Below, piece after piece: positions 43,874 through 56,503 of a stretch of 64,000 nucleotides of DNA. Every line of letters starts with the position of its first letter. Position 1 is the stretch's first letter. The stretch spans positions 37,843,421 to 37,907,420 of the forward strand of contig NC_079207.1 in the NCBI RefSeq assembly GCF_026745355.1. The letters run 5' to 3'. The notes beneath the pieces are model-generated. The model was not told where the DNA came from and made no database searches. It saw nothing but the letters and a program-made list of their open reading frames with translations. Made by a program: the position numbers and the translations under genes. This stretch comes from Beta vulgaris subsp. vulgaris (taxonomy: Eukaryota > Streptophyta > Magnoliopsida > Caryophyllales > Amaranthaceae).

Positions 43874-44036
43874 TGGAGTTGACTTATGCTTATGAAGGCT
43901 TTATCTATTTATAGTTTCATATTCTACTCCATAGAGTAGCATCTCCGTCTCTTTGGTATTTTCCGCTGCCATTATTCATATCATTTTCCTTATTTTAAGT
44001 CTTCGCTCTTCTTGGTTTTGGACGGGATGTTACAGT

Positions 44037-44048
44037 TGGTATCAGAGC
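44037..44048 (+). other. Primer binding site (initiator Met tRNA), Tekay 2
   Basis: TGGTATCAGAGC lies two bases after the 5' LTR end. Confidence 0.9.
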
Positions 44049-44270
44049 AAAACGTTCCAGAAGCTCTATTTAAGTTGCTACTATTTCCCGGAGAATGAGT
44101 AGACTTGTGGCTAGGATTACTAGTGTCTTAGGCTTCAAGTCTAGAGTGTATGAGAGTTACCTGGGTAGGAAAGTAGACGTGGGGAAAAACATTTTGTAGA
44201 CTGTATTTATTGATTCAATGCTTCCTTGTGTGAATTTGATAAACTAATGTGAAAGCTTCTGTTTTGTAGT

Positions 44271-45240
44271 ATGCCTCCACGACAACAGTTAGCTGCTAGA
44301 AAGGAAGCCGCGCGTCGTCGTCGCGTAAGCCTGGAAAATGCTTTCATATCATTGGCTAATAGGGCTGTTTCTTCTGGTAGTGGGCAGTCTGCTTTCGATC
44401 GATTTGATCGTCATAGGCCCCCTACTTATGATGGTGCTGCAGATCCTGTGGCTCTGGAAAATTGGTTAAGGGAGATGGAGAAGCTCTTCACGGCAACAAA
44501 CTGCTCTGCTGCCGAAATGGTACCTATTGGGACGTACTATTTGAAGAGAGAGGCGGGTAATTGGTGGGGTACGGTGAAGGCTGCGTGTATGGCTACGGCT
44601 GGTTTTGGGTGGACTCAGTTCTTCGCCAAGCTGAAGGAGAGGTTCTATCTTGACGAGTTGCGCTGGTAAAAGCAGGAAGAGTTTCTATCTCTGACCCAGG
44701 GGAGTATGGACATCCAAAAGTACACCAACCGCTTCACAGAGCTATCTAAGTTTGCTGGTACTGTCATTCCCACCGAAGCTGAGAGGGTTAAGAGATATAT
44801 AAAGAAGATGAATCCGAGGGTAAGGACTCTGGTGCTGTGTTCGGGGGTGACCACTTTTCAAGCTGCTTATGAGATGGCCCTGAGTGTCCATGCATCAGTC
44901 AAAGAGGAAGAAGTTGTTAAGGCTGCTCCTGTGAGGAAGCCTTTTCCGTCTGTTGTTCCGGGTCCGGCTAAGAAGCCGAGGTTTGAACCAAGTTTCCGTG
45001 GTGGGTATCAAGGCTCCAGTTCTAGACAGAGTGTTAATCCGTCCAAGTGTTGGAGGTGTGAGAAGCATGTGCATCCGGGGAAGGACTGTGATGGAGCTGC
45101 TATTGTTTGCTTCTACTATAGGGAAGCGGGTCACAAGAGTTATGAGTGTCCCAAGAATCTGAGGGCTAAAGCTAAGCCTCCTGTTCCTCCTAGTCTTTCT
45201 GCTCCGCCGAAGAATCGAGTTTACAACATGACTCATTCCG
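44271..45240 (+). pseudogene. gag of Tekay 2, split by one in-frame stop
   Basis: The frame starts MPPRQQLAARKEAARRRRVS, continues through the gag domain (FDRHRPPTYDGAADPVALEN, EMVPIGTYYLKREAGNWW) and hits TAA at 44667. Gag then goes on from 44706 ([19 protein letters not shown]). Two zinc fingers follow: [14 protein letters not shown], where the usual GH is altered, and [14 protein letters not shown]. The stop codon and finger changes mark it as inactive, but the decay is light. Confidence 0.85.
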
Positions 45241-46208
45241 ACGCCGATGTTCATCCCGACGTCATCTCTAGTACTTTTCTTGTTAATTCTGTCCCTGCCT
45301 CTGTGTTGTTTGATTCTTGTGCTTCTGTGTCATGTGTGTCTAATTCTTTTGCCAAGAAAGCTAATCTATCTTCGAGTTCCCCTCTTCGAATTCTTATATC
45401 TTTGCCCTCTGGTGATAACTACCCTTGTTATGCCGAGTATCGTGGAGTGCCTATCTCTGTGTTGGGTATTGATCTTCTGGCCGATATCAAGGCATTCTCC
45501 ATGGTTGAGTTTGATGTTATTTTGGGTATGGATTGGTTGTTTAAGTATCGTGCTCAGATTCATTGCCGCGATCAAAAAGTGACTCTTCGTAGTCCGTGTG
45601 GCAAGCGCACCTCCTATAGTGGAGTGGTGTTGAAGAAAGGGGTAAAGATCGTATCTGCTCTCAAAATGCAGAAGATGCGTCAAAAAGGGGAGCAAGTGCT
45701 CCTCTGCATGGTTAAAGATTTGACTCAAGAGGTGAAGTTGGAGGACATTCCCATTGTCCGTGAGTATCCGGACGTCTTTCCTGATGAGCTACCAGGTATC
45801 CCTCCTGAGAGAAAGGTCGAGTTCAGCATTGACCTGACTCCTGGTACTGCTCCTCTATCAAAGGCCCCATATAGGATGGCGCCTGCTGAGTTGCAAGAGT
45901 TGAAGACTCAGTTACAAGAACTGATTGATAAGGGATTTATTAGGCCGTGTGTCTCGCCCTGGGGTGCTCCTGTTCTGTTTGACAAGAAGAAAGATGGGAG
46001 TATGCGGCTTTGCATCGATTATCGTGAATTGAACAAGGTGACTATCAAGAATAGGTATCCCTTGTCTCGCATTGAGGATTTGTTTGATCAACTAAAGGGT
46101 GCTGGAGTATTCTCAAAGATAGATTTGAGGTCAGGTTATCACCAGATTCCGGTGAAGAAGGAGGATATTCCTAAGACCGCCTTCCGAACAAGATATTGGG
46201 GATTATGA
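45241..46208 (+). pseudogene. Protease and N-terminal RT of Tekay 2, ending at a frameshift
   Basis: The protease active site reads [16 protein letters not shown], so the expected DSG is [17 protein letters not shown] follows. RT starts near 45830 with [17 protein letters not shown] and includes [17 protein letters not shown] and [15 protein letters not shown]. At about 46196 an extra base shifts the frame and ends the ORF at 46208. Confidence 0.88.
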
Positions 46209-46212
46209 GTTT

Positions 46213-48252
46213 ATGGTCATGCCCTTTGGTCTTAGAAATGCCCCTACTGTATTCATGGACCAGATGAACCGCTCTTTCCACGAGTTCCTGGATACGTGTG
46301 TGGTTGTTTTCATTGACGATATCCTGGTGTACTCTAAGAATGAAGAAGAGCATGAGAGACATCTGAGGTTCATCTTGGGTATTCTGAGGCAACATAAATG
46401 GTTTGCGAAGTTCTCCAAGTGCGAGTTCTGGCTGAAGGAGGTGTCGTTCCTAGGCCACGTCATCAGCAAGGATAGAGTTATGGTGGATCCTTCTAAGGTT
46501 AAAGCTGTGGTGGATTGGGAGAGTCCTAAAAATGTTTCCGATATCCGGAGTTTCCTAGGTCTTGCTGGCTACTATCGGAGGTTTGTTAAGGATTTCTCTA
46601 AGATAGCTCAGCCGTTAACTAAATTGATGAAGAAGGAGAGCAAGTTCCTGTGGTCCGAAGAGTGTGAAAAAGCATTCCAAGAATTGAAGAGGTGCCTCAC
46701 TACCGCTCCTGTTCTGACCTTGCCTACCGAAGGGGTTGGGTTTGAAGTATATAGTGACGCATCAAAGCTCGGGTTAGGTTGTGTCCTTATGCAACAAGGA
46801 AAAGTGGTGGCGTATGCCTCCAGGCAGTTGAAGGTGCATGAAAAGAATTACCCTACTCATGATCTGGAGTTGGCTGCTGTGGTGTTTGCTCTTAAAATCT
46901 GGCGGCACTATCTGTATGGAGTTTCATGTAGGGTGTTTACCGACCACAAAAGACTTAAGTACATCTTCACTCAAAGAGATTTGAATTTGAGGCAAAGGAG
47001 ATGGTTGGAGCCTGTCTTGTTCCAAGAATTGCGAGAGAAGCAGAAAAATGATCCTAAGTTGGAGAAGATCTGTGAAGCTAAGGTTCAGGGTCGAGCCGAA
47101 AATTTCGAAGTCGATTCCGAGGGAGGTCTAAAATTCATGGGTCGTTGGTGTGTGCCTGATGACTTAGAGCTTAAGAAGAAGATTCTCGAAGAAGCTCATT
47201 GTACTCCCTATTCTGTTTATCCTGGGGGTGATAAGCTTTACAAGGATCTTAAGGCTAATTTCTGGTGGCCTTGTATGAAGAGGGAAGTGGCCGAATTTGT
47301 GGCTAGGTGTCTGGTGTGTCAAAAGGTCAAGATCGAGCATCAAAGAACAGGTGGTTTGCTACAACCATTACCAATTCCCGCATGGAAGTTTGATTCTATC
47401 TCAATGGACTTTGTAATGGGTCTTCCGAGAGCAGCTGGTGGTAAAAATGTCGTGTGGGTGATTGAAGACCGGTTGACTAAGGTGGCTCGGTTTATTCCGA
47501 TGAAGAATACTTGGTCTATGGAGGAGTTAGCGGAAGCTGACGCTAATGAAATCATTCGGCTGCATGGTGTTCCGAAGGATATAGTATCTGATCGAGACCC
47601 TAGATTTTTGTCTCATTTTTGGGTTGCTTTGCAAGAAGCTTTTGGTACTAAGTTGAAATTGAGTACCGCTTTCCATGCTGCTACCGATGGGCAAACTGAG
47701 AGGACTATTCAGACTCTGGAGGATATGCTCCGTGCCTGTGCTTTGGAATTTCAAGAGTCTTGGTTGAAGTCATTGAACTTGGTGGAGTTCTCTTACAACA
47801 ACAGTTACCATGCTAGCATTCAGATGGCTCCTTATGAGGCCTTGTATGGGCGAAAGTGTCGCAATCCTACTTGTTGGAGCGACATAAGTGACTCGTTAGT
47901 GATAGGACCAGACTTGATCCAAGATACTGTTGAGCAAGTAAAGGTGATCCAGGCTAGAATGAAGGCTGCTCAAGATAGACAGAGGTCTTATGCAGACTTG
48001 CGTCGGAAGCCTATTTCTTTCGCTGTTGGAGATAGGGTGTTGTTGAAAGTATCTCCGATGAAGGGAGTGGCGAGATTTGGGCAAAAAGGCAAGTTAAGCC
48101 CGAAGTATGTTGGCCCTTATGAGATTCTCGAGAGAATTGGGGAGGTGGCTTACAGATTGGCTATGCCCCTGAGTTGTCGAGGGTGCACGATGTGTTCCAT
48201 GTGTCGCAGTTGCGGAGGTATCGCAGCGATCCGTCTCATGTCATTCCTATAG
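46213..48252 (+). pseudogene. RT C-terminal part, RNase H and integrase of Tekay 2
   Basis: It resumes RT in the new frame with [17 protein letters not shown] and the catalytic box [12 protein letters not shown]. RNase H motifs [33 protein letters not shown] and [11 protein letters not shown] follow. At about 47010 RRWLE jumps directly to [11 protein letters not shown], an in-frame deletion of the RNase H tail and linker. In the integrase, the zinc region has [14 protein letters not shown] in place of the usual HPG. The core holds [23 protein letters not shown] and [16 protein letters not shown] frameshift near 48170 breaks the end. Confidence 0.88.
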
Positions 48253-48465
48253 AGTCGGTCTCTATTGAGCCGAATATGACTTTTGAGGAGCGACCTGTCC
48301 AGATCTTGGACCGTTAGAATCGTGCCCTGAGAAGAAAGGTGATACCCTTGGTTAAGGTACTTTGGAGAAGTCAAAAGTACGAGGAAGCCACTTGGGAGAC
48401 GGAGGAGTCGATGAGGCTCAAGTATCCCGAGCTTTTTGTCTCAGGTAATTCCTTGTTATTTTAAG
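48170..48465 (+). pseudogene. Chromodomain end of Tekay 2 pol
   Basis: After the frameshift the reading continues [18 protein letters not shown], reaches a TAG stop near 48315, then VKVLWRSQKYEEATWETEES and LKYPELF. This is the chromodomain of Tekay-clade integrases. Confidence 0.8.
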
Positions 48466-48484
48466 TTCGAGGACGAACTTTTTC

Positions 48485-48499
48485 TTAAGGAGGGGAGAT
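48485..48499 (+). other. Polypurine tract, Tekay 2
   Basis: TTAAGGAGGGGAGAT lies directly before the 3' LTR TGTAACACCCC. Confidence 0.75.
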
Positions 48500-49179
48500 T
48501 GTAACACCCCGAAATTTCTCTGAAATTTTCGCGTGTTAATTATTATTATTTGAGTGCCAAAATTTATTTTACTAATATATTTTCAGAAAGTATAAATATT
48601 TTTACGGCTACATTATTTTAATCGTTAATGTTCAATGTGTTTATAATGTGTTTTATTGCGTGGCATTGTTGTTAGTCGTATAATGTAGTTATCTGCGTTG
48701 TTTATATGAAATAGACAATGTAGTACTCTTGTGTGTGCCGAGTGTAAAATGTGGTAGAGTATTGCGTGCGTATTTGTATTACGTTAGTATTTATAAATTT
48801 TAAATTTTGAAAATATATACCTATACATTTGATTTTTGAACGTTTTATTTGGTGTCTGAAACGTACATTGTACTAGCGCTTTTGTACATTGTATTATGTG
48901 TATGTGGAGGTCCAAATATTTGATATTATGCCATGGTAGGCGAAGAGTTTGGCCAGCCATGATGAACCTTTGTAACGTTGCGATAATCAAAAGACTACCC
49001 CTTCGTATGCCCCCTTAATGCACCTCTTAATCTCAACTTTTCACCTTCATTTTCTGAAAATAAAATCAGAAATTTCTTGGCCTTAGTCATCATTTCACAC
49101 GCCTATCACAAAGAAAAAAGGAGAGGAAAAGTTTGTGCTCTCTTCACAATTTTTCTCACACAAAAATTAGTCCACATTT
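48500..49179 (+). repeat. Truncated 3' LTR of Tekay 2 (680 bp of about 2.7 kb)
   Basis: It aligns with the first quarter of the LTR at 41309, then breaks off at 49179. The 5' LTR continues there with ATTGGTTTCAAGC, which does not occur in the following sequence. Confidence 0.85.
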
Positions 49180-51318
49180 GATAACCATATTAATGTACAT
49201 GGTCGATTATCTACCTTAAAAAGAGCATTCTCGGGAGATAACCATATTTATTGCTTTAATTTTATTTCTTTCTTTTAATTTTCTATATTTTGAGAGATTT
49301 TATTTGATTTTAGGTTAGTTTTTCTTAATGTGTGTACTCATTTGCATACTTTGAGCCTCGTTTGGCATGTTGGTTTATTGGTCCTCTTCTCCATTTGATT
49401 CTCTTGTTCTCATGCATAGAAGATAATGCATTATTCTAGCTTGGGGGAGTACCTATTCACTAGTTTATTGAGGGAAGTGTATTCTTTTTATTTTTGATTT
49501 ATCTTACTTATTTCAAAAAAAATCCAAATCTAAAACACATTTTCTTTTCACTTTCTTTATTTTATTTTTCTTTCTATTTCAAGTTTTAATTTCTTTTCCT
49601 TTAGTTCAAACAAAAACAAAAAGAAAAAAAAAATAAAAGAAGTGTTAGTTTTGAATAAAATTTGGTTTCCCTGCCTAAGAAAGACGCAGTTGATTATAAT
49701 GTGGATTCCTTGCTTTGACTTTGAGTATGTGTTTAGAGGCTCCTTGGAAGAGTGTGAGCATGGGTTAAGGTGTTTTAGTACGTCATTAATCTTGATTGCA
49801 TTATAGTCTACCGTAATGAAACTAATGAATGCTCAATTTAATATCTAGTATTGAATCTTGACTAAGTTGCTCATGCTTGGATAATTTAGGCTTCAAATTC
49901 GCAGTCTCTTGTGTACCCAGATTTACTCACCATGTCCCCAAATAAAGCTCTATAAGAAACTTAGTTTTACTTCTCTTTGTATGTAATAAGTGGCACAAAA
50001 AGCACAAGTTCTTATTTCTCTTGTTAGTGATTGATTACTTCTCCTTTATATAGCAAAAATCCCATAACACGGGAAAAAGAAGAACAACAAACAATAATAA
50101 AAAAAAAGGCGTGAAAATAAAAAATTTGTGAAGAAAAAGGAAAATCACAAAAAGAATAGAAGAAATTCAATAAAAGAGGTCAATTGTGAATGTCTCCCAC
50201 AATTTTATTTTTCTTTAGTATCAAGTAGAGTGGAGTCCAAGGCTTAATTGTGTGCCTAAGGAAGGCGGGCTAGTGACTTAAGCTTCTATAACACTTAAAA
50301 GCCCTAAGTCTTTTGGATAACTAGGTATTCCTCTAATGTGCGAGTAAAAGGTCTAAATAGGTGCCCTCTTGCAATCTTAATTAGCTTCTTCCTCTATCCA
50401 TAATCTATGAGTACACTTAGAAGAAAGTTGTCTTGAAAGTTGCTCTTTGTCTTTGCTTGTGAACAATTCGTGACTAGTTGACTTGGGCATAAATCTTGAA
50501 AGTGTTGAATAAATGGTTGATATAAAGTTAGAGTTGTGGGTCTAAAACTCTTTGGAAATCATCATGAGATCTCACTCGCCTTCTAGAGTGATCTAGGAGT
50601 TTAAAGAGCTTGTTGCATATGCTAAATGCAATCATGATTCCTACGGAAATGAGTTAGTGTAAATTATTTGTTTCTCCTTCTTTTTCCTTCCCTTCTTTCT
50701 TCTCTTGATCTAGTTTTCAAAGATCTAGCTTGGGGAGTTTGATAATATATATATATAAGTGTGTGTATTTAATTTTTGATTGCTTTTAGTTGGTATTATA
50801 GTTGCTTTTGAGTTAGCTTATACTAGTTTGCTAGCGTTTCCTTAATTTGTGTAGTTTTCCTCTTTTTGCGCACTTTCTTCAGGCGTTTTGTTTCATTTCA
50901 GGACTTATGAGCATGCTTGAAGGACACATACACAACCCTATATATTAATATCGAAGAGGAAAGTCAAGGAATCATCAAGGAAGCATAATCGAGTTCATGG
51001 GGGGATATATAAGAAGTTCTGTAACGATTTGCGTACAAGGGTTAACTTCAAATGACTATAACTTTCATCACACAAAATATTTCTAAGAGACACAAGTTGG
51101 AGATGAAATAGTGTCTCTATATCTTTTCAGCGAGTGGTTGCAAGCTCAATTCCGATATAAAACGAGTGAGATATGACCGTTTGAAGATGAACCGGCAAAA
51201 CTGAAAAATGACCCGAGCGCTTTGGTCAGTTGACCCGCCCGGGTCGATATGCGGTAAAGTGAAATTTCAATCCTGTTGGTCTGACCCGTCCGGGTCAACC
51301 TTAACCCGAGCGCTCGGG
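49180..51318 (+). mobile_element. Athila-like Ty3/gypsy 3' fragment
   Basis: The motif AGAGCATTCTCGGGAGATAA near 49220 resembles the conserved end of the Athila coding region. A long non-coding 3' region follows, then a polypurine tract (CTTGGGGAGTT, 50729-50739) and an LTR start TGATAATATATATA at 50740. The LTR is cut at 51318 by the start of a reverse Tekay-type LTR. No 5' part of the element is present. The clade call rests on these signatures alone. Confidence 0.6.
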
Positions 51319-54300
51319 TGTAATACCCCGACAATTCTCTATTTTCCAAAATATCTTTTAATATAAAATTTAGAGAATTATCAAAGCATTATCCCCCGTG
51401 TGATAACGTATCGACTTATTCAGAATTTTGCAGCTGAAATAATAAATAACTTTGAAACATATTTAACTTAGTCAACCATAAAGTCAACTCAAAAGTGAAC
51501 CAAGAGTCAAACCAACTTAAAAGTCAAATACTAAAACCATAAATAAAAGTCAACTATAAAAGTATTAAAGCTAGACACAAGCTTTCCATGAATCCCGAGC
51601 CCATGATGTATATCTTCAAACCCAGAATGATCGATGCACTATTGATCTTGAGAGATACTCACCAAATGTATCATCACAAGATCAATAAGGCACAACCATG
51701 ATCGATGTACACACAAAAGCACGTAATCAGCAAAGTTGAGTACTATATAATAAATAAACATAAAACCTAACATGATACTAATAAACATTAAAGCATAATT
51801 AAATAATAATATAATATCATGACAAACTAACTATACTGAACTTGACCCACAACCAATAAATTAATTAAATTTAGATTGAATAAGCAATGGAAAGAGTTGT
51901 CCAAACCAAATCAGTATTCAATTTAGAAAACAAAGAAAGGGCACGACTCCGTACTCTCATGACTAACGATATCGAGATACTAATTAAATAAAATAGGATA
52001 AGGTGATCAATCCGGACCCAAGAAAAGACATGGGCTACCACCCTGTACTCCAACTCATACTATGTAACACCATGTAATTTTCACTCATTATTTTTGGTGT
52101 TGTTTACATTAGAATGATATTTTCTATTAAAATAAAATAATTTATTATTAAAAACTATTTTTTTTGAAAGTGTATAATTATTTATACTGTGTTATGTTGT
52201 TGTGATTATTAATTTAAAGTGTATATAATGTGCGTATTTATTTTATCATATAGTTAGTAATTCGATAAATTTAAGTAGCGATTTTGTTTTTTAATGTTTA
52301 TTAATATGGGTCGACCAACATAAAGAATTCTTTTGCAAACTCATATCCTTCTTATGTTGTCCAAAATTTAGAGGAGAAGTATTAAGCATAGTATTATCAT
52401 CTTCTATCTATCCCTCTTTGTAACCACCAAAAGGTGAAGAGCCATCCCCCATTAACCCATCTTAATGCAATTAAACCTTTGCTTTATGATATGAACCATC
52501 ACATTATTCTTGCTGCACACTCCCTTCACGCCAGCCTTACAAAGAAAAATAAAGAGTCCTTCTCCCTTCTCGCATTTTCGGCCATTTCTGCACACTCATC
52601 TTGTTTTCCCCATATCTCCTTCGTCTCTTATCGGAATTAGACGTGTGAGTAGTCGAAATTCATCTACTCGGAGAGATCTTGCTCGTGGTCTCATTCGTTT
52701 TTGAAGATACTGGAAGAATTGGTCGCAGTTTTCTGTTTCAATCAGACGGGTCACCCAGTTTTGTTTTCTTGTCGCACCTTCACGAATTTGATCATCGCTG
52801 AAGATCTAACCGTTGAATCGCCCTGAAATTTGGACAGCATATTTAGGACATCTGGGCCTTCATTATGACCGGAGTAATTTTAAATCAGAGCTACACATTG
52901 ACGGGAATCGAGATCAGAACAGAATAGTACATAATGAAAATGCAAGCAATTGGAGGTCTTCAAAGGTAACTAACGGCGAACCTAGTGCGATTAGAATTCG
53001 TTTAGGAATTATTTAGTTCTTAATATCTAAGTTGTGTTGATTTTTATGTTAAGATTTGTGGGTTGCTAAAGTTTCATATTATTGATGTTATACTTGTTAT
53101 ACTTAAATGTTTATGAGTGATAGTTATGTGGAAGGAAACTAATTCTACTATTTTGTTATCCTTGCTAGAGTTTAATGGTTAGAATTTTTGTTTTATTATA
53201 TCTTTATGGTTTACATATTGGTTAGTAGACATTGTAAAATCATGTTGTTATACGCCTATTATGTTGGTTTGCTTAAGTATGATCAAAATGATATAATATG
53301 AGAGTATGAATATCTGTTGCCTGCCGGTCTAAGTCGCTTGAGGAAGATTCATGTCCATGGCTTGTTATCTGTTGTTATTATCTGCCACAAACTTAAGAGT
53401 GATGCTTCTTCTGTATTAGCATGGTAGTGTGGCGAGCTTACGGTTTTTATTTACATCTTAGTAGTTATGGTATTGTAAGATGTTGGTTTGTTTGAATGAT
53501 TAGATATGATTCAAGTATACTAGTGTATCAGATGTATAAGATTTTGGTGTTATAGTTATGTATACTTATGTGTCAATGTATGCAGGTATGATGATTTACT
53601 CTTATTGCTATATGCATGCTTACATGAGCTTATTATTTTTTTTTTTATTATTATTATTGACATATATTTATATTATGAGTGTTTTAATTATTTTTTTGAT
53701 GGTTTGGTTGTTTGTATTTTATTTTTATTTTTTTTTTAACAAAGAAAGAAAAGTAGGTGATTAAGATGTTTGGTTGTTTGATGATTTTGGGATTATAATA
53801 ATATTGTAGTTTTATAAATCAATATCTAAGTTGTCGACGTTACAGTACTCGAGGGAGAATAATACTTTTTAGTACCGTTTCGCCAAGAGTTATGTACCAG
53901 GGGTATTATGACTAACATTGTAATTAACCTTGTACCCAAACTCAGACAACGAGAGTGTAGTAGTTGGAGTATCTGTTTATACTGTGTTTTTGGTGTATAT
54001 TTATGTTTGAAGAAAGATTTATTCTTTTCAGTTGGGTGAAATGATTTTTTATTAGTATTATATTACTATTACTTTGAGAAGAATAAATATTGTTGAATTG
54101 AGACTCTTGGATTGCGATCCTAGTTTCTGCTGATTTTAGGTGTAAGGCCTGAAGGGCATCCTTATTATTTATATTTGATGAATAAATTATTGTATTTATT
54201 AACTGTGGAAATATTTTATTGAGATTAAGATATCCGGTGGGATAGATGTAGTCCCCGGTGAAGAACATGCCAACCACCTAGGTTGCGATTTAGGGGTATT

Positions 54301-55870
54301 ACCTGGGTTAATTGTTGTCGTCCGAGAGGTTGGGAAGTACTGAGCTGGGTACTATCCTGCATCGGGAGTTTGGCCATTCTTAGACACAGGCAGTAGGGAA
54401 CGTAAGCCCATAGGCTGTCTGGAGATTTCGATCTGACAAACCTTAGGAAGTGGGTTGCGATCCACTGGCGTTCTGCTCTTTCTCAAAAGATATTTAATAT
54501 TTTGTATATTATTATGGAGGCTTATGTTATTGATCTGGTATGCTTATATTAAGTTTACTATTCATGATTTACTTTATTTAACCATGTTAAACTGTTAGTT
54601 GTTTTGCTGTTATTTGGTTCAGTTTGATCTTTTATGTTGATTGGGACTTATTTATTAATGCTTGATAACTTCTACATGAATCCTAATTGAGCTGGGAGAG
54701 CTGTTAGTTACTCCCCACTGATTGTGGATGTTTGTTGTTTATTTTTGCAGGATATGTTAATGACGATCTTATTTGGTTTTGGGCTCGGGTTGAGTGTGAG
54801 CATTAAAATGTTAGATGTTTTAGGCCTAGACTCTTTATTAATTTAAGAGTTAGTTTTCTCTTTTGGTTATCAATTTAATTATTATTTATACTATTTATTT
54901 ATGTTGGTTTTATCACTTAGATAATTAAACACATTCTTGTAGTAGTGACATTTCCAGAAAACGGTGTTTCCGCCATCGTCCTATACTACTATTATTATAA
55001 TTTCTTTCTTTTTTTCACTTTGAAATTCTGGGGTGTTACATACTACTCCAAAAGTTTAGACGTGCACAAGTCTGAAACTTATTGCTATTCAGTTTCCACT
55101 TTAAGTGATTAATAAATTTTTTACTTGTTATGACTCATAAGTAAGACAACCAAATATAATCATCAAGGATACATGAAACTTCCGTTTTTATCTTATGATT
55201 AGATAAGGTGCTCAACAACTCAATAATCCCTGAATAAATCCATTATTAGTCTCATAATCATTATTATTTATTTGTTGATCTAAGTAAACAATCAACCAAC
55301 CTTTCATAGGTGAATGATCAACTTACCAAATAAGGCCATCGGTTCTCATAAAGTAAATAAAATCATCCAAAGGGAACAACATGATCCAATTCATGAACCA
55401 ATTCATGATCCAATAACAACATAATTATTAATCCCTCATGTGAATTAATAAAATAAAGTTTCCAATTTCACATGCTTGCACCAATCATCCATACAAACAT
55501 AATACAACCAACATAGGCAACATGCTTCACACAACGGTATAAAATATGTAATTCTACTTGAATATAGATCACATATGAACTCTAAATAGTTCCCTATACA
55601 TGATACTATATCATTCCTAATCTTAAAACATGATTCTAGTCTACTAACACATAGGTATATACGCTCCTTGTGTAGACAATATGAGAGACCACTTCATCAA
55701 CCTTAGAAATTGCCTAAAGAGAATTCTCCACCTACCAAATATCAATACAACCAGTAATCAATATTCAAATAAAATTCCAGCAAGTTTAAAATATTTTTAA
55801 TCCTCTTTTAAAATGTTTAAAAATCCTTTTTAATCATTAAAACTTCAACTATTAATGTCTCCTAGTATAG
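51319..55870 (-). mobile_element. Reverse-oriented Tekay-type LTR, split by a solo LTR
   Basis: The minus-strand sequence ends AGAATTGTCGGGGTATTACA, like the 3' end of the Tekay 1 LTR. Collinear matches continue: GTGTGATAACGTATCGACTT near 51400, CATGGGCTACC at 52029, then, after the insertion, AAAAGTTTAGACGTGCACAA. Homology fades toward 55870, where the Tat-type LTR begins. It is diverged from Tekay 1 and is probably a related family. Whether it was a solo LTR or part of a full element cannot be seen. Confidence 0.7.
52063..55040 (+). mobile_element. Solo LTR of a Tekay-like element (2978 bp)
   Basis: It starts TGTAACACCATG and ends TGGGGTGTTACA, with the exact TSD tacta at 52058-52062 and 55041-55045. 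It shares TTAGTTACTCCCCACTGATT with the LTR of Tekay 2, so the two families are related. No internal retroviral domains occur, so recombination between two LTRs is the likely origin. It also holds a T-rich patch at 53630-53740. Confidence 0.88.
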
Positions 55871-56484
55871 TGTTGTAGCCTGAAAATAAGTGGCTCTTCA
55901 AGAAACACGTGGATCAATCTGGAGTGTCCATATTTCTACTATCTACAAGAGAATTACAGGAAAAAGGATGGCTGAAGTACTAAGTTCCACTAAGGGAAAG
56001 TACCAATCTACCTTTTTGGCCTGACATAATATCTGGGCCCAAATCTCAAAAAACGGCTGCATATGGTTGATTGATGTGTACTTCCCAATCATTATCTGCC
56101 ACGTTTCATGCTCTAATTACCTAGCCAATCAGGTGTCCTTTAATTAGGGTGACCTCAAGTACAACAATCAGACCCCAAACACTATAAATAGTCCTTGAAA
56201 TCAGGAGAAAGGAACCTTTGTTTTGAGCAGTGTGTACTACTACTATGTGAAAACTCTCTCTCACTTTCTGTTTCTATCTCTACTTTTCCTTATTACTCCT
56301 GAAACCTGACTTAAGCTTCAGAGGGGGAGCCACCACCCAAACCTCCAGGGTGGGCCCCTTTTTTGCAGGGTCAGGAACGAAGCTCAGGTTCAGAATTATC
56401 TGACTAGGACATCGTTGCACAAGTCTCCATTGAAGAACCTGTTGAGGGATAACAGTGTATTTACTAGTCAAGCACTACGTAACA
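55871..56484 (+). repeat. 5' LTR of the Tat-type element
   Basis: It runs TGTTGTAGCCTG...CACTACGTAACA, 614 bp. A TATA box and the adjacent primer site agree with the borders. The flank tatag (55866-55870) is the expected TSD but its partner is outside the window. Confidence 0.75.
56182..56190 (+). promoter_or_regulatory. TATA box in the Tat-type LTR
   Basis: CTATAAATA lies about 300 bases before the LTR end, in a position typical of an LTR promoter. Confidence 0.6.
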
Positions 56485-56503
56485 TTTGGCGCTGTTTGTG
56501 GGG
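56485..56503 (+). other. Primer binding region of the Tat-type element
   Basis: TTTGGCGCTGTTTGTGGGGA begins right after the LTR. The TGGCGC(C/T)GTT(G/T)..GGGGA pattern is usual in Tat/Athila elements. I do not assign the tRNA. Confidence 0.75.

Larger units (their letters stand above)
41309..44034 (+). repeat. 5' LTR of Tekay element 2
   Basis: The LTR begins TGTAACACCCCGAAATTT and ends GGGATGTTACA. It includes a GC-rich patch with many CGCGAC motifs (42520-42650), a degenerate GGGCGGTATGG repeat (43010-43320) and a (TA)n run. Confidence 0.88.
41309..49179 (+). mobile_element. Tekay-type chromovirus 2, with truncated 3' LTR
   Basis: A 2726-bp 5' LTR, Met primer site, gag-pol frames much more intact than element 1, a polypurine tract and the first 680 bp of the 3' LTR are present. 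The 3' LTR stops at 49179, after TCCACATTT, and Athila-like sequence follows. The two LTRs are similar over the shared part, with about a dozen differences by eye. It belongs to a different family from element 1, because the LTR sequences differ. Confidence 0.88.

Noticed and set aside
53558..53764. Phe/Tyr/Leu-rich frame of 68 codons that looks like a membrane peptide
   Set aside because: It lies inside the solo LTR in a T-rich patch; hydrophobicity follows from the base composition.
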